51,654 nt of DNA from contig JBCCBN010000002.1 of assembly GCA_039034035.1 (NCBI GenBank), forward strand, positions 1 to 51,654, in the 5' to 3' direction. The notes under the pieces are model-generated. The model searched no databases. It was not told the DNA's origin and was given only the letters and a program-made list of their open reading frames with translations. Each line of letters opens with the position of its first letter. The stretch's first letter is position 1. Position numbers and translations under genes: made by a program. This stretch comes from UBA5336 sp039034035 (GTDB lineage: Bacteria; Pseudomonadota; Alphaproteobacteria; Caulobacterales; Hyphomonadaceae). Positions 1-9,119 of this stretch are shown here, piece after piece.

Positions 1-144
1 CCGGCCCGCCCACGGCCTAGGCGGAGCCGAGTATGAGCGGCTTTTCGTTGGCCGCGATCTCGGCGTAGCTGAGCACCGGGTTCTTCACGGTCACACCCTA
101 TGGAGGCCTTATTGTGGGTTGGACGAAATCCAGGGGTTTGACCC

Positions 145-1233
145 ATGAAGTACGACGTTTTCCTTGTCTCCGCGAAAGACGACCAGGCCCAGGCCGAACT
201 GGTCGTGCGCCGGTTGCGGTCCCTCAAATTCAAGGTCCGATACGACCGCAAGCGCACCCACACCACGCCCGCCCCGCGCGACACCAGAGACATCAATGAC
301 AGCCAATCGGTCGTCGTGCTGTGGTCAGAAGCGGCCTGCAACACCGACAATCCCGAAAGCGACTGGGTCCACGCGATGGCCCACACCGCTCGGGCCCGGA
401 AGGATGTCCTGCTCCAGATGGGCCTGGACGACACCGTGCCCGACGATCCCTTCCATCTCGACGACCGCTACATGATCAAGGGCATGACTTCGCGTACCAC
501 GCCAGAGGATTTCTACCTGTTCGTCGAAGAGCTGGGCCGTCGGGATGGGCGGGTTCACTTGCGCGATTGGCTGATGATCCCCACCAAGGACCGCGCGAGC
601 CAGGATGAGTGGCGTAATCGCCATCCCAATGATCCCCTCGCCATCAAGGGCGACCCGGTCGGCGTCAAGAAAACGCCCGACCCCGTGCCAGCGCCGAGTG
701 CTCCCGAGGTGAAGCCCGCGGTCACCAGTGGCGCCACGGCGCTGGCGGCCGCGTCCGGTGCGCAGCTCACCGGTGTTCGGGTGCCATCCTCTCCGCCCCA
801 GGCGCCACCACCACCGCCGCCGACGCCCATGCCAGCGCCGGTCCAATCGCCGCCACCAGCGGCGCCTGTCGGTTCCATTGGCGCCGGCATGGCAGCCACT
901 GGCGCAGCGGCCTTCACCGCAACCGCCCCAGCGCGAGCCGAGCCGGCGCCCGCTGCCACAACCGCCTACGCCTATGAAGAGGCCGAGCCCAGCGCCACCA
1001 GTAATCCGGTCTGGTGGATCCTCGCCGGCATAGCGCTCTTGTTCCTCGCCGCCTATCTCTGGCGCTCGTTCCAGGCGATGCAGCCCTCGGGCCTGCCGGC
1101 GGTCGCCAATTCCGTGCGTTACGCGGTTTGCCCCGCCGGCTATGCCCATCGGAGCCTGTTCACCGCCGACTATCTCGCTACGCTGGATGCAGGGCCCATC
1201 GTCAACGATACCGAAAGCGGCGAGACCGAATAG
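145..1233 (+). CDS. TIR-domain protein with C-terminal membrane anchor
   Basis: A 362-residue protein. Residues 1-~115 read as a bacterial TIR fold: strand A YDVFLVSA, strand B FKVRYDRK, then SQSVVVLWSEAA and the helix SDWVHAMAHTARARK. A long Pro/Ala-rich linker (about 170-285) leads to one membrane segment (about 290-308, WWILAGIALLFLAAYLW) and a short 50-residue tail. The NADase-type Glu usual in the helix after the W-V dipeptide is not visible here (the helix reads HAMAHTA), so an adaptor or scaffold role is at least as likely as NAD hydrolysis. The start has AGGGG about 8 bases upstream. It is convergent with pth and no defence partner is adjacent. The TIR call is good; the function is unknown. 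Confidence 0.75.
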   Translation: MKYDVFLVSAKDDQAQAELVVRRLRSLKFKVRYDRKRTHTTPAPRDTRDINDSQSVVVLWSEAACNTDNPESDWVHAMAHTARARKDVLLQMGLDDTVPDDPFHLDDRYMIKGMTSRTTPEDFYLFVEELGRRDGRVHLRDWLMIPTKDRASQDEWRNRHPNDPLAIKGDPVGVKKTPDPVPAPSAPEVKPAVTSGATALAAASGAQLTGVRVPSSPPQAPPPPPPTPMPAPVQSPPPAAPVGSIGAGMAATGAAAFTATAPARAEPAPAATTAYAYEEAEPSATSNPVWWILAGIALLFLAAYLWRSFQAMQPSGLPAVANSVRYAVCPAGYAHRSLFTADYLATLDAGPIVNDTESGETE

Positions 1234-1271
1234 GCGCGAGTCGGCCGCTCACCTGCCACCGGCGCTCCGGA

Positions 1272-1967
1272 TTAATCCCGCCGCGCATCCTTCCGCGGAT
1301 CGGCTTTGGGCGCCGGCGCCAGCCGCAGCACTTCGGTCTGGTAGCGCTCATCCTCGCCATCGACCAGAAAGGGCAGGGCCCGCGCGCAAGCCTCAAGCAG
1401 GGCGGCCACCCAATCCTCATCAGCCTTGGCGAAGTCTGACAGTACATACGGCATCACCCGGTCTTTCGCGCCGGGATGGCCGACGCCCAGTCGGATGCGG
1501 CGAATGTCCGGGCTGAGATGGGCGCTCAGAGACCGGACCCCATTATTGCCCGAATGTCCGCCGCCGCGTTTGACCCGCACACGGCCCGGCGCGAGGTCGA
1601 TCTCATCATGGAATACCGTCACCGCATCGGCGTCGAGCTTGAAGAAACGGGCCGCTTCTCCCGCTGCTTGGCCGGTCTCATTGTAGAAGGTCTCGGGCTT
1701 CATAAGCAGTATTTTGTGCCGACCGGACGGTGTCTCCACCACGCCTTCACTCACAAGCGCTGAAAACCGGGTGCGCCAGGGGCCGAACCCATGGGTTTCG
1801 GCAATCCGGTCGATCACCATGAAGCCGAGATTGTGCCGGTTGCCGGCATATTTCGCGCCGGGATTGCCTTGGCCGACTAGGATCAGCATGGGGGGCTCTT
1901 CCGTCGTATGCGCGGTGTGGGCGGCGGCGCCGAAACGCCGCCGGACCCAGTCGAGGAGACCGCCCAT
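1272..1967 (-). CDS. pth: peptidyl-tRNA hydrolase
   Basis: Pth cleaves the ester bond of peptidyl-tRNAs that drop off ribosomes and recycles the tRNA in the cytoplasm. The family core starts at residue 27 (MLILVGQGNPGAKYAGNRHN) and carries the GNPG motif, the catalytic His in NRHNLGF, the MKPETFYN strand and the FHDEIDL segment. The frame allows a start at 1967, used here, with AGGA 9 bases upstream, which gives a 26-residue extension. A second ATG at 1889 has GGAAG at good spacing and matches the usual family N-terminus (205 aa), so 1889 may be the true start. It lies 11 bases downstream of rplY, the common alphaproteobacterial rplY-pth operon. Confidence 0.95.
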   Translation of the reverse strand: MGGLLDWVRRRFGAAAHTAHTTEEPPMLILVGQGNPGAKYAGNRHNLGFMVIDRIAETHGFGPWRTRFSALVSEGVVETPSGRHKILLMKPETFYNETGQAAGEAARFFKLDADAVTVFHDEIDLAPGRVRVKRGGGHSGNNGVRSLSAHLSPDIRRIRLGVGHPGAKDRVMPYVLSDFAKADEDWVAALLEACARALPFLVDGEDERYQTEVLRLAPAPKADPRKDARRD

Positions 1968-1978
1968 GGGCGCGGTTC

Positions 1979-2623
1979 CTATTCCTCGGTCGCTGGTGCG
2001 TCCTCTCCGCCTTCATCCGGCGTTTCCGCTGCGTCCTCATCTTCCACGGCTGCAGTGGCGAGGCGGCCGGTGATCGTGGCGATGGTGAAGTCTCGGTCCG
2101 TGATCGTGGGCTCGGCGTTCGCTGGCAGCGTGATGTCGGAAATCTTCACATTGTCGCCAATGTCGAGCGGCGCGAGGTCCGCTTCCAGGAAGTCCGGAAT
2201 GCTGCCAGCCGGCACATCCAGCTCGACCGTGTGCCGCACCACGTTCAGCGCGCCGCCGCGCTTGATGCCGGGGCACTTGTCCTCATTCACGAAGTTAACG
2301 TTCACCTCAACCTTGATCCGCTGGTTCGCATCGACCCGGAACAGGTCCACATGAACGGGCTGGTCGGAGACCGGATGCATCTGGATGTCCTGGGGGATCA
2401 CCAACTGGCGCTCGCCCTTGTGGATCAGCGTCGCGGTGGACGACAGGAACTGGCCTGTATTGATCGCCTTGATCACCTCATTAAGGCGCAGGCTGATCGC
2501 CACGGGATCATCACCGCCGCCATAGAGCACGCCGGGCACGAGGCCGTTGCGCCGCGCTTCGCGAGCGCCGCCTTTGCCCACTCGGGAACGGACGTCTACA
2601 TTGAATTCGATATTGGTCGACAT
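1979..2623 (-). CDS. rplY: 50S ribosomal protein L25/general stress protein Ctc
   Basis: This 214-residue protein is the long, two-domain (TL5/CTC) form of L25, which binds 5S rRNA in the large subunit. The N-terminal L25 domain (about 5-95) includes the RSRVGKGGAREARRNGLVP segment and VLYGG turn. The C-terminal beta domain (about 100-190) ends in an acidic tail rich in Glu and Asp. GAAGGA precedes the ATG. It is the first gene of an operon with pth, consistent with paired translation functions. Confidence 0.95.
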   Translation of the reverse strand: MSTNIEFNVDVRSRVGKGGAREARRNGLVPGVLYGGGDDPVAISLRLNEVIKAINTGQFLSSTATLIHKGERQLVIPQDIQMHPVSDQPVHVDLFRVDANQRIKVEVNVNFVNEDKCPGIKRGGALNVVRHTVELDVPAGSIPDFLEADLAPLDIGDNVKISDITLPANAEPTITDRDFTIATITGRLATAAVEDEDAAETPDEGGEDAPATEE

Positions 2624-2727
2624 GGGGTTTCCTTCGCCCTGAAGTCCGCCGGAAGCGGCATCGCAGCCTGAACCGGTGACAGCCTGACACGAACGGCCTT
2701 GCGCCGCCGTTTCATCAAGGCGCTGGA

Positions 2728-2754
2728 CTTATAGGCCACAGGCGCAATTGGCAA
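2728..2754 (-). promoter_or_regulatory. candidate promoter of rplY-pth
   Basis: On the minus strand, TTGCCA (2749-2754) and TATAAG (2728-2733) are separated by 15 bases, about 105 bases upstream of the rplY ATG. The match to a sigma-70 type promoter is reasonable but the spacer is short, so this is only a candidate. Confidence 0.3.
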
Positions 2755-2812
2755 CTGTCGGTGCGCGCCTCTGCCGCTTGGACGGTCGGCGCCAACGCCC
2801 TATTTCAGGCCC

Positions 2813-3166
2813 ATGACAAATGTGACGGTTTGGTATGACGGGGCCTGCCCCCTGTGCGTCCGGGAGATCGGCTTTCTCCGGCGCCTTGACCGCCGCGGGC
2901 GGCTGGTCTTCGTCGATGTGGCGCCACCGGACGCTGCCCCGTCCTGTCCCATTGACCGGGGCGAACTCCTCGCCCGGTTCCACGCCCAAGAAGCGGGAAA
3001 TCCCGTCGTTTCCGGCGCCGCCGCATTCGCGACCGTCTACCGCCAGATCCCAGCGCTCGCGCCTCTCGGATACCTCCTCGCCATCCCCCCGATCCGCTGG
3101 CTGGCAGATCGCGCCTACCGGCAATTCCTCAAGATCAGGCCACGCCTCCAGCGCTGGGCCTCATAA
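2813..3166 (+). CDS. DCC-family thiol-disulfide oxidoreductase-like protein (DUF393)
   Basis: A 117-residue protein. Its N-terminus contains the family signature YDGACPLCVREI: a strand followed by a C-x-x-C pair in a thioredoxin-like position, as in the DCC/DUF393 family. The rest matches the family layout of a short helical protein ending in a hydrophobic, basic segment (IPPIRWLADRAYRQFLKIRP). The substrate is not known for the family. The gene is single, divergent from rplY and convergent with the regulator that ends at 3176. Confidence 0.85.
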   Translation: MTNVTVWYDGACPLCVREIGFLRRLDRRGRLVFVDVAPPDAAPSCPIDRGELLARFHAQEAGNPVVSGAAAFATVYRQIPALAPLGYLLAIPPIRWLADRAYRQFLKIRPRLQRWAS

Positions 3167-3175
3167 AGCCGGAGA

Positions 3176-5215
3176 TTAGCCAGCGCCCGCCAGCCGCATA
3201 GCTTCCGCCCGGCAGTCATAGGGCAGCGCTTCAGCATCGCAGAAATCCGGCCACACATCATGGTCGAGCCAATACGCCACAAGACCGTAGCGATGCGCCA
3301 GCGGCATGAACCGCGCATCGGCTCGAAATGCAGCGAGTTCGGGCATGAACAGATGCTTCAGCGGCGCAGTGGCGCGCGGCCCGAAGTCGACCCCTTCATG
3401 GAGATCATATGCCAGGTCCAGATCGCCCAATGCGGCAGCCATATATGAAAGCCGGTCCGGCGACTGCCCTCTGCAGGCCTCGACCACATCGCTCGCGCGT
3501 GTTTCGGCGCTGAAGCGAGCGCGGACGAAAGTGCGGGAACACGTGATCGCGTCCGGTTCGCCTTTCATTGCCTCCAATGCAACCTCGCGAAGGGCGAACG
3601 TCACCGGCCTCGTCCTGTCAGCAATGGCCTTCAAGGTTTCAACCGCCGCCTCGGCAGCTACCTGATCGCCCCGAATCGTCGTCCACAACGCCGGAAGGAA
3701 CTTCGTGTAGTGGTTCAGCCGCGGCTCGTCGGGATACCACCCCACCGTCGGCCCGATCATTTCGAGTGCGGTACCGAGATCATCGTGCCGGGCCGTCAGT
3801 TCGATAAGCAGCGTGTGGCCGATCTTTGTGTCGGGGGCATCCGCAATCGACCGGTGGGCCATGTCGAAGGCGTCATCGATCCGGCCCGTCGTGTAATGAA
3901 GTTCGCCGAGCCAGTAATGGATCATCACCGAAGGCTCGGTCTTCGCATAGGCCGCTTTCAGGTGTAGGGCCCGTTCGCTGAACGCGCCTGTCGAGGGCAA
4001 CGCCATCGCCATGGCTTCATGGGCCAGCGCACGTTCGGGATCTGCAGCAAGCGCGCCCCGACCGTTCTCCATTACGATGGCCTGCAATTCCTCCAGCCTT
4101 TCTGGCGGTGCCCTGGACATGTTCAACATGGCGTTGAACGCAAGCAGCGCCATCGCTGCGGCGCTGTCGGGGGCGTACTCGACGAACGCTTCGCTCTTCG
4201 CTAGCGCCGCCGGAAGGTCCCAGTGCATCACTTCGCCACAGACATGGAACAGATGCGACAAGTAAACTGGGTGGCTCCGGTCCCGCACGCCAAGGGCGCA
4301 GTCAACCGTCTTGACCACATCCACCAGCGCGATGCGAGACAAGCGCTCGATCTCGTCATGGGAGGCCACGAGCCGATGGGTCCAGATCGTCATGCCGCTA
4401 CTGGGATGGGTGATGTTCAGGAACAGTTCGCTCTGCGATTGGCGGCGTTCAAAAGACCCTTCCAGCGCCAATTCCGGTATCGAGAGGAGCGCGTCAGGGG
4501 CGGCGGACCGGGCCCGCGCCTTGATTTGGCGCGCGACCAGGTGACCGGAAAGCTCCTTGTCCACATCGATCCCCAGGGGCCAATCATCCGGAGCGTCGAT
4601 CGCGCGGATTTCGATCAACCCGCTTTCGACGGTTTGTGTTTGCCCGTCACGGGGCTCCGACCCGCGCCAGCCAAGCCATATGAAGCCGGCCAGGGTGACA
4701 CACGCCACCGCAGCGGTGATCGGTGCGAGACGGGGGCGCCACGGCAACCATCTGGAAACCGGCGGCAATGTCCACACCTCCGCCCCACTGCCAGGTCTGC
4801 TCGCAACCTCCTCGACCGGTACGATGAGTTGATAGCCGCGTTTGGGAATCGTCACGATTTGGCTTTGGTCGCCGCGCTTTTCCCCCAGCGCCCGCCTGAG
4901 CTGGGACATGGCGCGGGTCAGGCTCTCATCGCTGCCGACCTGGTTGGGCCAGATTTCCGAGATCAGATCCTCGCGGGTCGCAACCGCCCCGTCCCGGCGC
5001 GCGAGCGCAGTGAGCAGGTCCATCACCTTGGGTTCGACTCGCACCACATGGTCGCCATCTACCAGTTCAAGCGCTGCCACGCGCACAATCCGGGCCCCGA
5101 TCCTGAGATCGTTTGGCGGGGCGCTATTAGAATTCGGACCAATCTCTCCGCATTCGTCCGCACCGGACGCGGCCGAATTGTCATGTTCGCCATCCGCACC
5201 CATGGCTCGCACCAT
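3176..5215 (-). CDS. membrane-anchored OmpR-type winged-helix regulator with TPR-like periplasmic domain
   Basis: Numbering is from the ATG at 5215 (679 aa). Residues about 38-133 form a PhoB/OmpR-type winged helix (VEPKVMDLLTALARRDGAV, then LTRAMSQLRRALGEKR and VTIPKRGYQLIVPV). One membrane segment follows at about 160-182, then a large domain of helical repeat character with TPR-like helices. This is the CadC/ToxR layout: cytoplasmic DNA binding coupled to an external sensor without phosphorylation. The ATG at 5215 is preceded by GGAAG at 8 bases; the frame stays open to 5362, so a longer form is possible. It is divergent from a secreted protein at 5386, a likely target. The signal sensed is unknown. 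Confidence 0.8.
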   Translation of the reverse strand: MVRAMGADGEHDNSAASGADECGEIGPNSNSAPPNDLRIGARIVRVAALELVDGDHVVRVEPKVMDLLTALARRDGAVATREDLISEIWPNQVGSDESLTRAMSQLRRALGEKRGDQSQIVTIPKRGYQLIVPVEEVASRPGSGAEVWTLPPVSRWLPWRPRLAPITAAVACVTLAGFIWLGWRGSEPRDGQTQTVESGLIEIRAIDAPDDWPLGIDVDKELSGHLVARQIKARARSAAPDALLSIPELALEGSFERRQSQSELFLNITHPSSGMTIWTHRLVASHDEIERLSRIALVDVVKTVDCALGVRDRSHPVYLSHLFHVCGEVMHWDLPAALAKSEAFVEYAPDSAAAMALLAFNAMLNMSRAPPERLEELQAIVMENGRGALAADPERALAHEAMAMALPSTGAFSERALHLKAAYAKTEPSVMIHYWLGELHYTTGRIDDAFDMAHRSIADAPDTKIGHTLLIELTARHDDLGTALEMIGPTVGWYPDEPRLNHYTKFLPALWTTIRGDQVAAEAAVETLKAIADRTRPVTFALREVALEAMKGEPDAITCSRTFVRARFSAETRASDVVEACRGQSPDRLSYMAAALGDLDLAYDLHEGVDFGPRATAPLKHLFMPELAAFRADARFMPLAHRYGLVAYWLDHDVWPDFCDAEALPYDCRAEAMRLAGAG

Positions 5216-5385
5216 CCTCTCGTCTTCCGCTACGTCGTCATAATCCCGAGCGATCTGCAACGACACGGCGCGAAATAGGCGGTTTGCGGCACATCCGTCA
5301 GGTATCCGTCCGTTTTCCATCAGGACTCCGGGGCGATGGCAGGCTTGCAAGGAGGGGTCCAATTGCAGGAGAGGGAGGACGCATC

Positions 5386-6054
5386 GTGTTGAAGAAATTG
5401 ATCGGGGCCATTTCGGTTCTGGGGCTGATGGCGGGAATGGCAGCGGCGGACAACCAGCAAAGCTGGCCGAAATTCTCGGAGTCGGCCCAAATCCAGGCGG
5501 GCGTCGGGATCAGCGTCACGAGCTTCCCGTTCACGCCCAAACCATCCGTTGGTGTCTTGTTGCGCGAGCAGACGCGGATCAGCTTTGATGGCTCATTCAC
5601 CGATCTCTCACCCGACAGCGCCTATTCGGCGTGGTGGACCATCTTCAACAATCCGGCGAAGTGCGAGTTTGGTTGCACCGTGCCCGATATCGAGATGGGC
5701 GCGGGTCAGATCTTCTATGCCGGAGCGATGTTAACCGACGAACAGGGTCGCGGACGGGTGACAACGGCCCTCCCGGCCGGGCGGATTCCCCAAGGCGCGG
5801 CGCGGTTCAGCGAAGCCAATGATTTCGGTGTGATGATCGACCCGCTGAGCGAGACCGGCCTGCGCCGCCCATTTGGTGCGCTTGTGGTGCTGGTCGTGCG
5901 AAATCACGGGCCGATCAATCCCGAAACGCTGACCAGCCAGGTCGGCACCTATACAGGCGGATGCGCCCAGTATCCGCCGGAAGGCGATGGCGAGTTCGAA
6001 TGCTTTGATGAGCAGGGCATCCTGTTCGAACCCATTCCGCGATACAGCCAATAG
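5386..6054 (+). CDS. secreted protein of unknown function
   Basis: A 222-residue protein whose first ~20 residues form a Sec signal peptide (basic KK, then IGAISVLGLMAGMAAA, cleavage near AAA-DN). The mature part contains several Cys (a CEFGC pair, a GGCAQYPP site and one near ECFDE) that could form periplasmic disulfides. I recognise no family. The start is the GTG at 5386, with GGGAGGAC six bases upstream; the frame is open further upstream but the signal peptide and ribosome site decide the start. It is divergent from the membrane wHTH regulator, which may control it. Confidence 0.7.
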   Translation: MLKKLIGAISVLGLMAGMAAADNQQSWPKFSESAQIQAGVGISVTSFPFTPKPSVGVLLREQTRISFDGSFTDLSPDSAYSAWWTIFNNPAKCEFGCTVPDIEMGAGQIFYAGAMLTDEQGRGRVTTALPAGRIPQGAARFSEANDFGVMIDPLSETGLRRPFGALVVLVVRNHGPINPETLTSQVGTYTGGCAQYPPEGDGEFECFDEQGILFEPIPRYSQ

Positions 6055-6081
6055 GTCCTGTCTGGACGCAGGCGATAACAC

Positions 6082-6112
6082 CGCCCCTTGCCTGCTTGGC
6101 GGGTGAGGGGCG
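6082..6112. terminator. possible bidirectional hairpin between convergent genes
   Basis: CGCCCCT (6082-6088) pairs with AGGGGCG (6106-6112) across a 17-base loop that can pair further. It lies between the ends of the secreted-protein gene and prs. The following T-run is poor (ATTGTTCT), so termination is only plausible. Confidence 0.35.
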
Positions 6113-6133
6113 ATTGTTCTGTGGGACAAATGC

Positions 6134-7066
6134 CTAATCGAACAGTTTCGACACGCTTTCCTTGTTGGCGATGCGGCGGATGGCTTCGCCGAGCAAGGGG
6201 GCGACAGACAGGACGCGCAGCTTTGGCGAGGCCACATCCTTGGCGTCGTGCAGAATGGTGTCGCACGCGACAATCTCATCCAGTTCGCTGGCTTCGATCC
6301 GCTTGATCGCCTCGCGTGAGAACACGCCATGGGTGACATAGGCCCGAACCGATTTCGCGCCCTGCGCCTTCAGCTCCGCAGCGGCGTTCGCCAGTGTGCC
6401 GCCGCTGTCGCAGATATCGTCGATCATCACCAGGTCGCGCCCGTCTACGTCGCCGATGATGTTCATCACTTCGCTGACACCGGCCCGGGGGCGCCTTTTG
6501 TCCACGATCGCAATCTCACAGCCCAGCCGGTCCGCCAGCGCCCGCGCGCGCACCACGCCGCCCACATCCGGCGAGACGATCATCAGCGTGTCGATCCCAT
6601 TGCGCTCGCGGATATCGGCTTCCATCACCGGCGCGGCGACCAGATTGTCGGTCGGGACATCGAAGAAGCCCTGGATCTGGCCGGCATGCAGGTCCATGGT
6701 CAACACCCGGTCAGCGCCGGCGGTGGCGATCAGATTCGCCACCAGCTTGGCCGAGATCGGGGTCCGGCCATCGGTCTTCCGGTCCTGCCGAGCATAGCCG
6801 AAATAGGGGATGACGGCGGTGATCCGATGGGCCGACGCCCGCCCCAGGGCATCACAGCAGATCAGCAACTCCATCAGATTGTCATTGGCAGGATATGACG
6901 TGGACTGGATCACATAGACGTCTTCCCCCCGCACATTCTCGGCGATCCGGACGAAGATTTCATTGTCGGCAAACCGCTCGATCCGGCGCTCGGTCAGCGG
7001 TACGTCTAGATAGTCGGCAATGGCTTCGGCGAGGGGCAGATTGGCGTTGCAGGAGATGAGCTTCAT
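6134..7066 (-). CDS. prs: ribose-phosphate pyrophosphokinase
   Basis: Prs makes PRPP from ribose 5-phosphate and ATP for purine, pyrimidine, His, Trp and NAD synthesis. At 310 residues it has the normal length. Visible signatures are FADNEIFVRI (32-41), ARQDRK (92-97), the flexible-loop start DLHAGQ with catalytic His127, and the PRPP-binding loop DLVMIDDICDSGGT (211-224). It stands alone on the minus strand; pgeF, also on the minus strand, lies 100 bases upstream. Confidence 0.97.
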   Translation of the reverse strand: MKLISCNANLPLAEAIADYLDVPLTERRIERFADNEIFVRIAENVRGEDVYVIQSTSYPANDNLMELLICCDALGRASAHRITAVIPYFGYARQDRKTDGRTPISAKLVANLIATAGADRVLTMDLHAGQIQGFFDVPTDNLVAAPVMEADIRERNGIDTLMIVSPDVGGVVRARALADRLGCEIAIVDKRRPRAGVSEVMNIIGDVDGRDLVMIDDICDSGGTLANAAAELKAQGAKSVRAYVTHGVFSREAIKRIEASELDEIVACDTILHDAKDVASPKLRVLSVAPLLGEAIRRIANKESVSKLFD

Positions 7067-7165
7067 GGCGCTGGATCCGTTGACGGCCGGGGTATCATGG
7101 TGATGGCCCGCTTCTCTCTCAAGGATTACGCGGGTGCAACGATTCTCTTGCCAAGAATGCTCCGC

Positions 7166-8002
7166 CTACGGCTGTATCATGATCACCGATGCATTTCGGC
7201 CATAGTCCGCCAGGCGCGCCTTGTTGCGCCGCCGGTTGGAGAAATAGCGCGTTTCCAGTGCGCACGTGTCATGGGAGATGGTGTCCACAGTCGCCAGCCC
7301 ACACGACCAGTGCAGCCGCCGCGCCACATAGCCCGGCAGGTCGAAATGGAACCGGTCGCCCATGCCGGCCTGGAAGAACCGGTCATTGCCGGCATCGTCA
7401 GCCACGAACCGGTCGCGGAATTCGGGCCCCACTTCATAGCTCGCCGCATGGATGCACGGTCCGATCGCCGCGGTGATCTGCGAGACGTGCGCGCCGGCCC
7501 GCTCCATCTCCGCGACGCACGCCTCCAAAACCCCGCCCAGCGCGCCTTTCCAGCCAGCATGGGCGGCGCCGATCACGCCGGCCTCAGCGTCTGCAAACAG
7601 GATCGGCGCGCAATCGGCAGTCAGGATGCAGAGCGCCAGTCCCGGCGCCGTCGTCACCATGGCATCCGCTTCGGGGCGCACCGCCGGCGGCACATCCAAC
7701 CGCACCGCCCGGGCGCTGTGGATTTGGTAGAGCGAAACAAGGTCTGCCGGCTCGGCGGCGCCAATATCGCGCGCCACCCGGGCGCGGTTCTCGGTCACAT
7801 TCCCGGGCACATCATCCGACCCCGTCCCCGTATTCAGCGAGGCATAGAGCCCCGACGACACCCCACCCACACTGCCGTAAAACCCATGGGAAACATGCAC
7901 GCTCGCCCCTGCACCAGCCGTTTCCAGCGCGCGGCTCACCGCATGCGGTATCGGAGCATGGGGGACGGGGCTCGGGGGAGTGGGGGCAGAGGGTGTGCTC
8001 AT
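7166..8002 (-). CDS. pgeF: purine nucleoside phosphorylase / laccase-domain protein
   Basis: A 278-residue YfiH/PgeF-family protein. Members are Cys/His metal-site enzymes reported to act on purine nucleosides and on peptidoglycan-precursor editing. Conserved features are QIH (His95), LTADCAP (Cys131), AAHAGWKG (His148) and GPCIHAASYEVG (Cys183). The first ~15 residues are Pro/Ser/Ala-rich and poorly conserved, so an internal start is possible. It follows the midA-like gene by 13 bases and is the last gene of the lgt operon. Old names such as polyphenol oxidase describe an uncertain activity. Confidence 0.9.
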   Translation of the reverse strand: MSTPSAPTPPSPVPHAPIPHAVSRALETAGAGASVHVSHGFYGSVGGVSSGLYASLNTGTGSDDVPGNVTENRARVARDIGAAEPADLVSLYQIHSARAVRLDVPPAVRPEADAMVTTAPGLALCILTADCAPILFADAEAGVIGAAHAGWKGALGGVLEACVAEMERAGAHVSQITAAIGPCIHAASYEVGPEFRDRFVADDAGNDRFFQAGMGDRFHFDLPGYVARRLHWSCGLATVDTISHDTCALETRYFSNRRRNKARLADYGRNASVIMIQP

Positions 8003-8015
8003 GCTGGCAGGCCTA

Positions 8016-9071
8016 TCAGAAACCGGCCGGCGGGGGCAGGCCTTGGGTCGACAGGCAGATCACCTGAAACCGCGTCCCCATCTCTGCCGGGTCCACCAGC
8101 CGCTGCGCCGCTGCAAAGATGTCCGCAGCCTCATCGGGATTGGCCGCGACCAACTGGTCGAGCCGCGCCTGCAGCCCTAGCGCCATGAGAAACCCGCCCT
8201 GCAGCACGGGCCCATGCACCGCCAGCCCAGCCGTCTCGGCCAGGCGCTTCAACCGTGCGAAGTCCACATCCACCGTCAGGTCCGCCTCGCCCGGATCGGC
8301 GAGCGGGTCGACCTGCTCGCCCGCCCGATAGGCCCGAAGCGTGTCTCCCGGCGCACGATCCGCCGGTCCATAGTCGGCGAACAGCGCCCGGAACGGTCCC
8401 CTCCGCCGACCCAGCGTCTCGACCAGCGTTTCCAGCCCGGGTTGCAGCTCCAGCACATTCTCCGGACTCGCTGGCATATCCGGCGCCTGGTCAGCGGCCA
8501 GGCCAGCGACCAGCCGCCCTTCATCCGAAATCCCGATCACCCGCTCGCGCCACGTCCCGCCATCCCGCACAAACTGGCGGGCCGGCAAGCAGTCCAGGAA
8601 CTCGTTCGCAATCAACAGCGCCGGCCCATCGGGCACCGCGCTCAGGTCCCGCGGATGGCTCACAGCCACCTTGTGCGCGGCGGCGCTATCGCCCGCCAGC
8701 CGCTCGGCCTGCTCTGCCCGAAGCGCCGGGCTCGCCTCCACAAGCTGGACATCCAGCGCCTCCCGAAACCCGCCATGGCGCGCCGTCGCCCGCAATGCAT
8801 CGGCCAGCAGCGTCCCTCGTCCGGGACCCAGCTCGATCAGGCGACAGGGATCGGGCGAGCCCATTGCCAGCCATTCATGGGCGCACCATAGGCCTATCAG
8901 CTCGCCAAAGGCCTGGCTCGTTTCCGGCGCCGTTGCGAAGTCCCGTCCCAGCCCCCCGCCCCGCGCATAATATCCATGCTCGGGATCATGCAGGCACAAG
9001 GTCATATACACCGAGACGGGCAGGGGCCCGTCCGTACCGATCAGGGCGATGATCCGATCTTTCAAAGACAT
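8016..9071 (-). CDS. class I SAM-dependent methyltransferase, MidA/NDUFAF7 family
   Basis: A 351-residue protein. The N-terminal segment holds the family marks VYMTLCLHDPEHGYYAR and FATAPETSQAFGELIGLW. The SAM site follows as LIELGPGRGTLLADAL (about 79-94). Later landmarks are LLIANEFLDCLPARQFV and the FADYGPADRAPGDTLRAY region. The eukaryotic homologue NDUFAF7 methylates an arginine of complex I, so a role in complex I maturation is likely but inferred. It sits between lgt and pgeF, an order common in alphaproteobacteria. Confidence 0.9.
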   Translation of the reverse strand: MSLKDRIIALIGTDGPLPVSVYMTLCLHDPEHGYYARGGGLGRDFATAPETSQAFGELIGLWCAHEWLAMGSPDPCRLIELGPGRGTLLADALRATARHGGFREALDVQLVEASPALRAEQAERLAGDSAAAHKVAVSHPRDLSAVPDGPALLIANEFLDCLPARQFVRDGGTWRERVIGISDEGRLVAGLAADQAPDMPASPENVLELQPGLETLVETLGRRRGPFRALFADYGPADRAPGDTLRAYRAGEQVDPLADPGEADLTVDVDFARLKRLAETAGLAVHGPVLQGGFLMALGLQARLDQLVAANPDEAADIFAAAQRLVDPAEMGTRFQVICLSTQGLPPPAGF

Positions 9072-9119
9072 GTCTATTCGCCTGCCCAGAATGCCCGAGG
9101 GCGTGCGGCCGGCCGGGAC

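Noticed and set aside
25..97. Short minus-strand frame of about 23-25 codons at the window start (MKNPVLSYAEIAANEKPL)
   Set aside because: It has only GTG starts, no good ribosome site and no family; too short to support without comparison.
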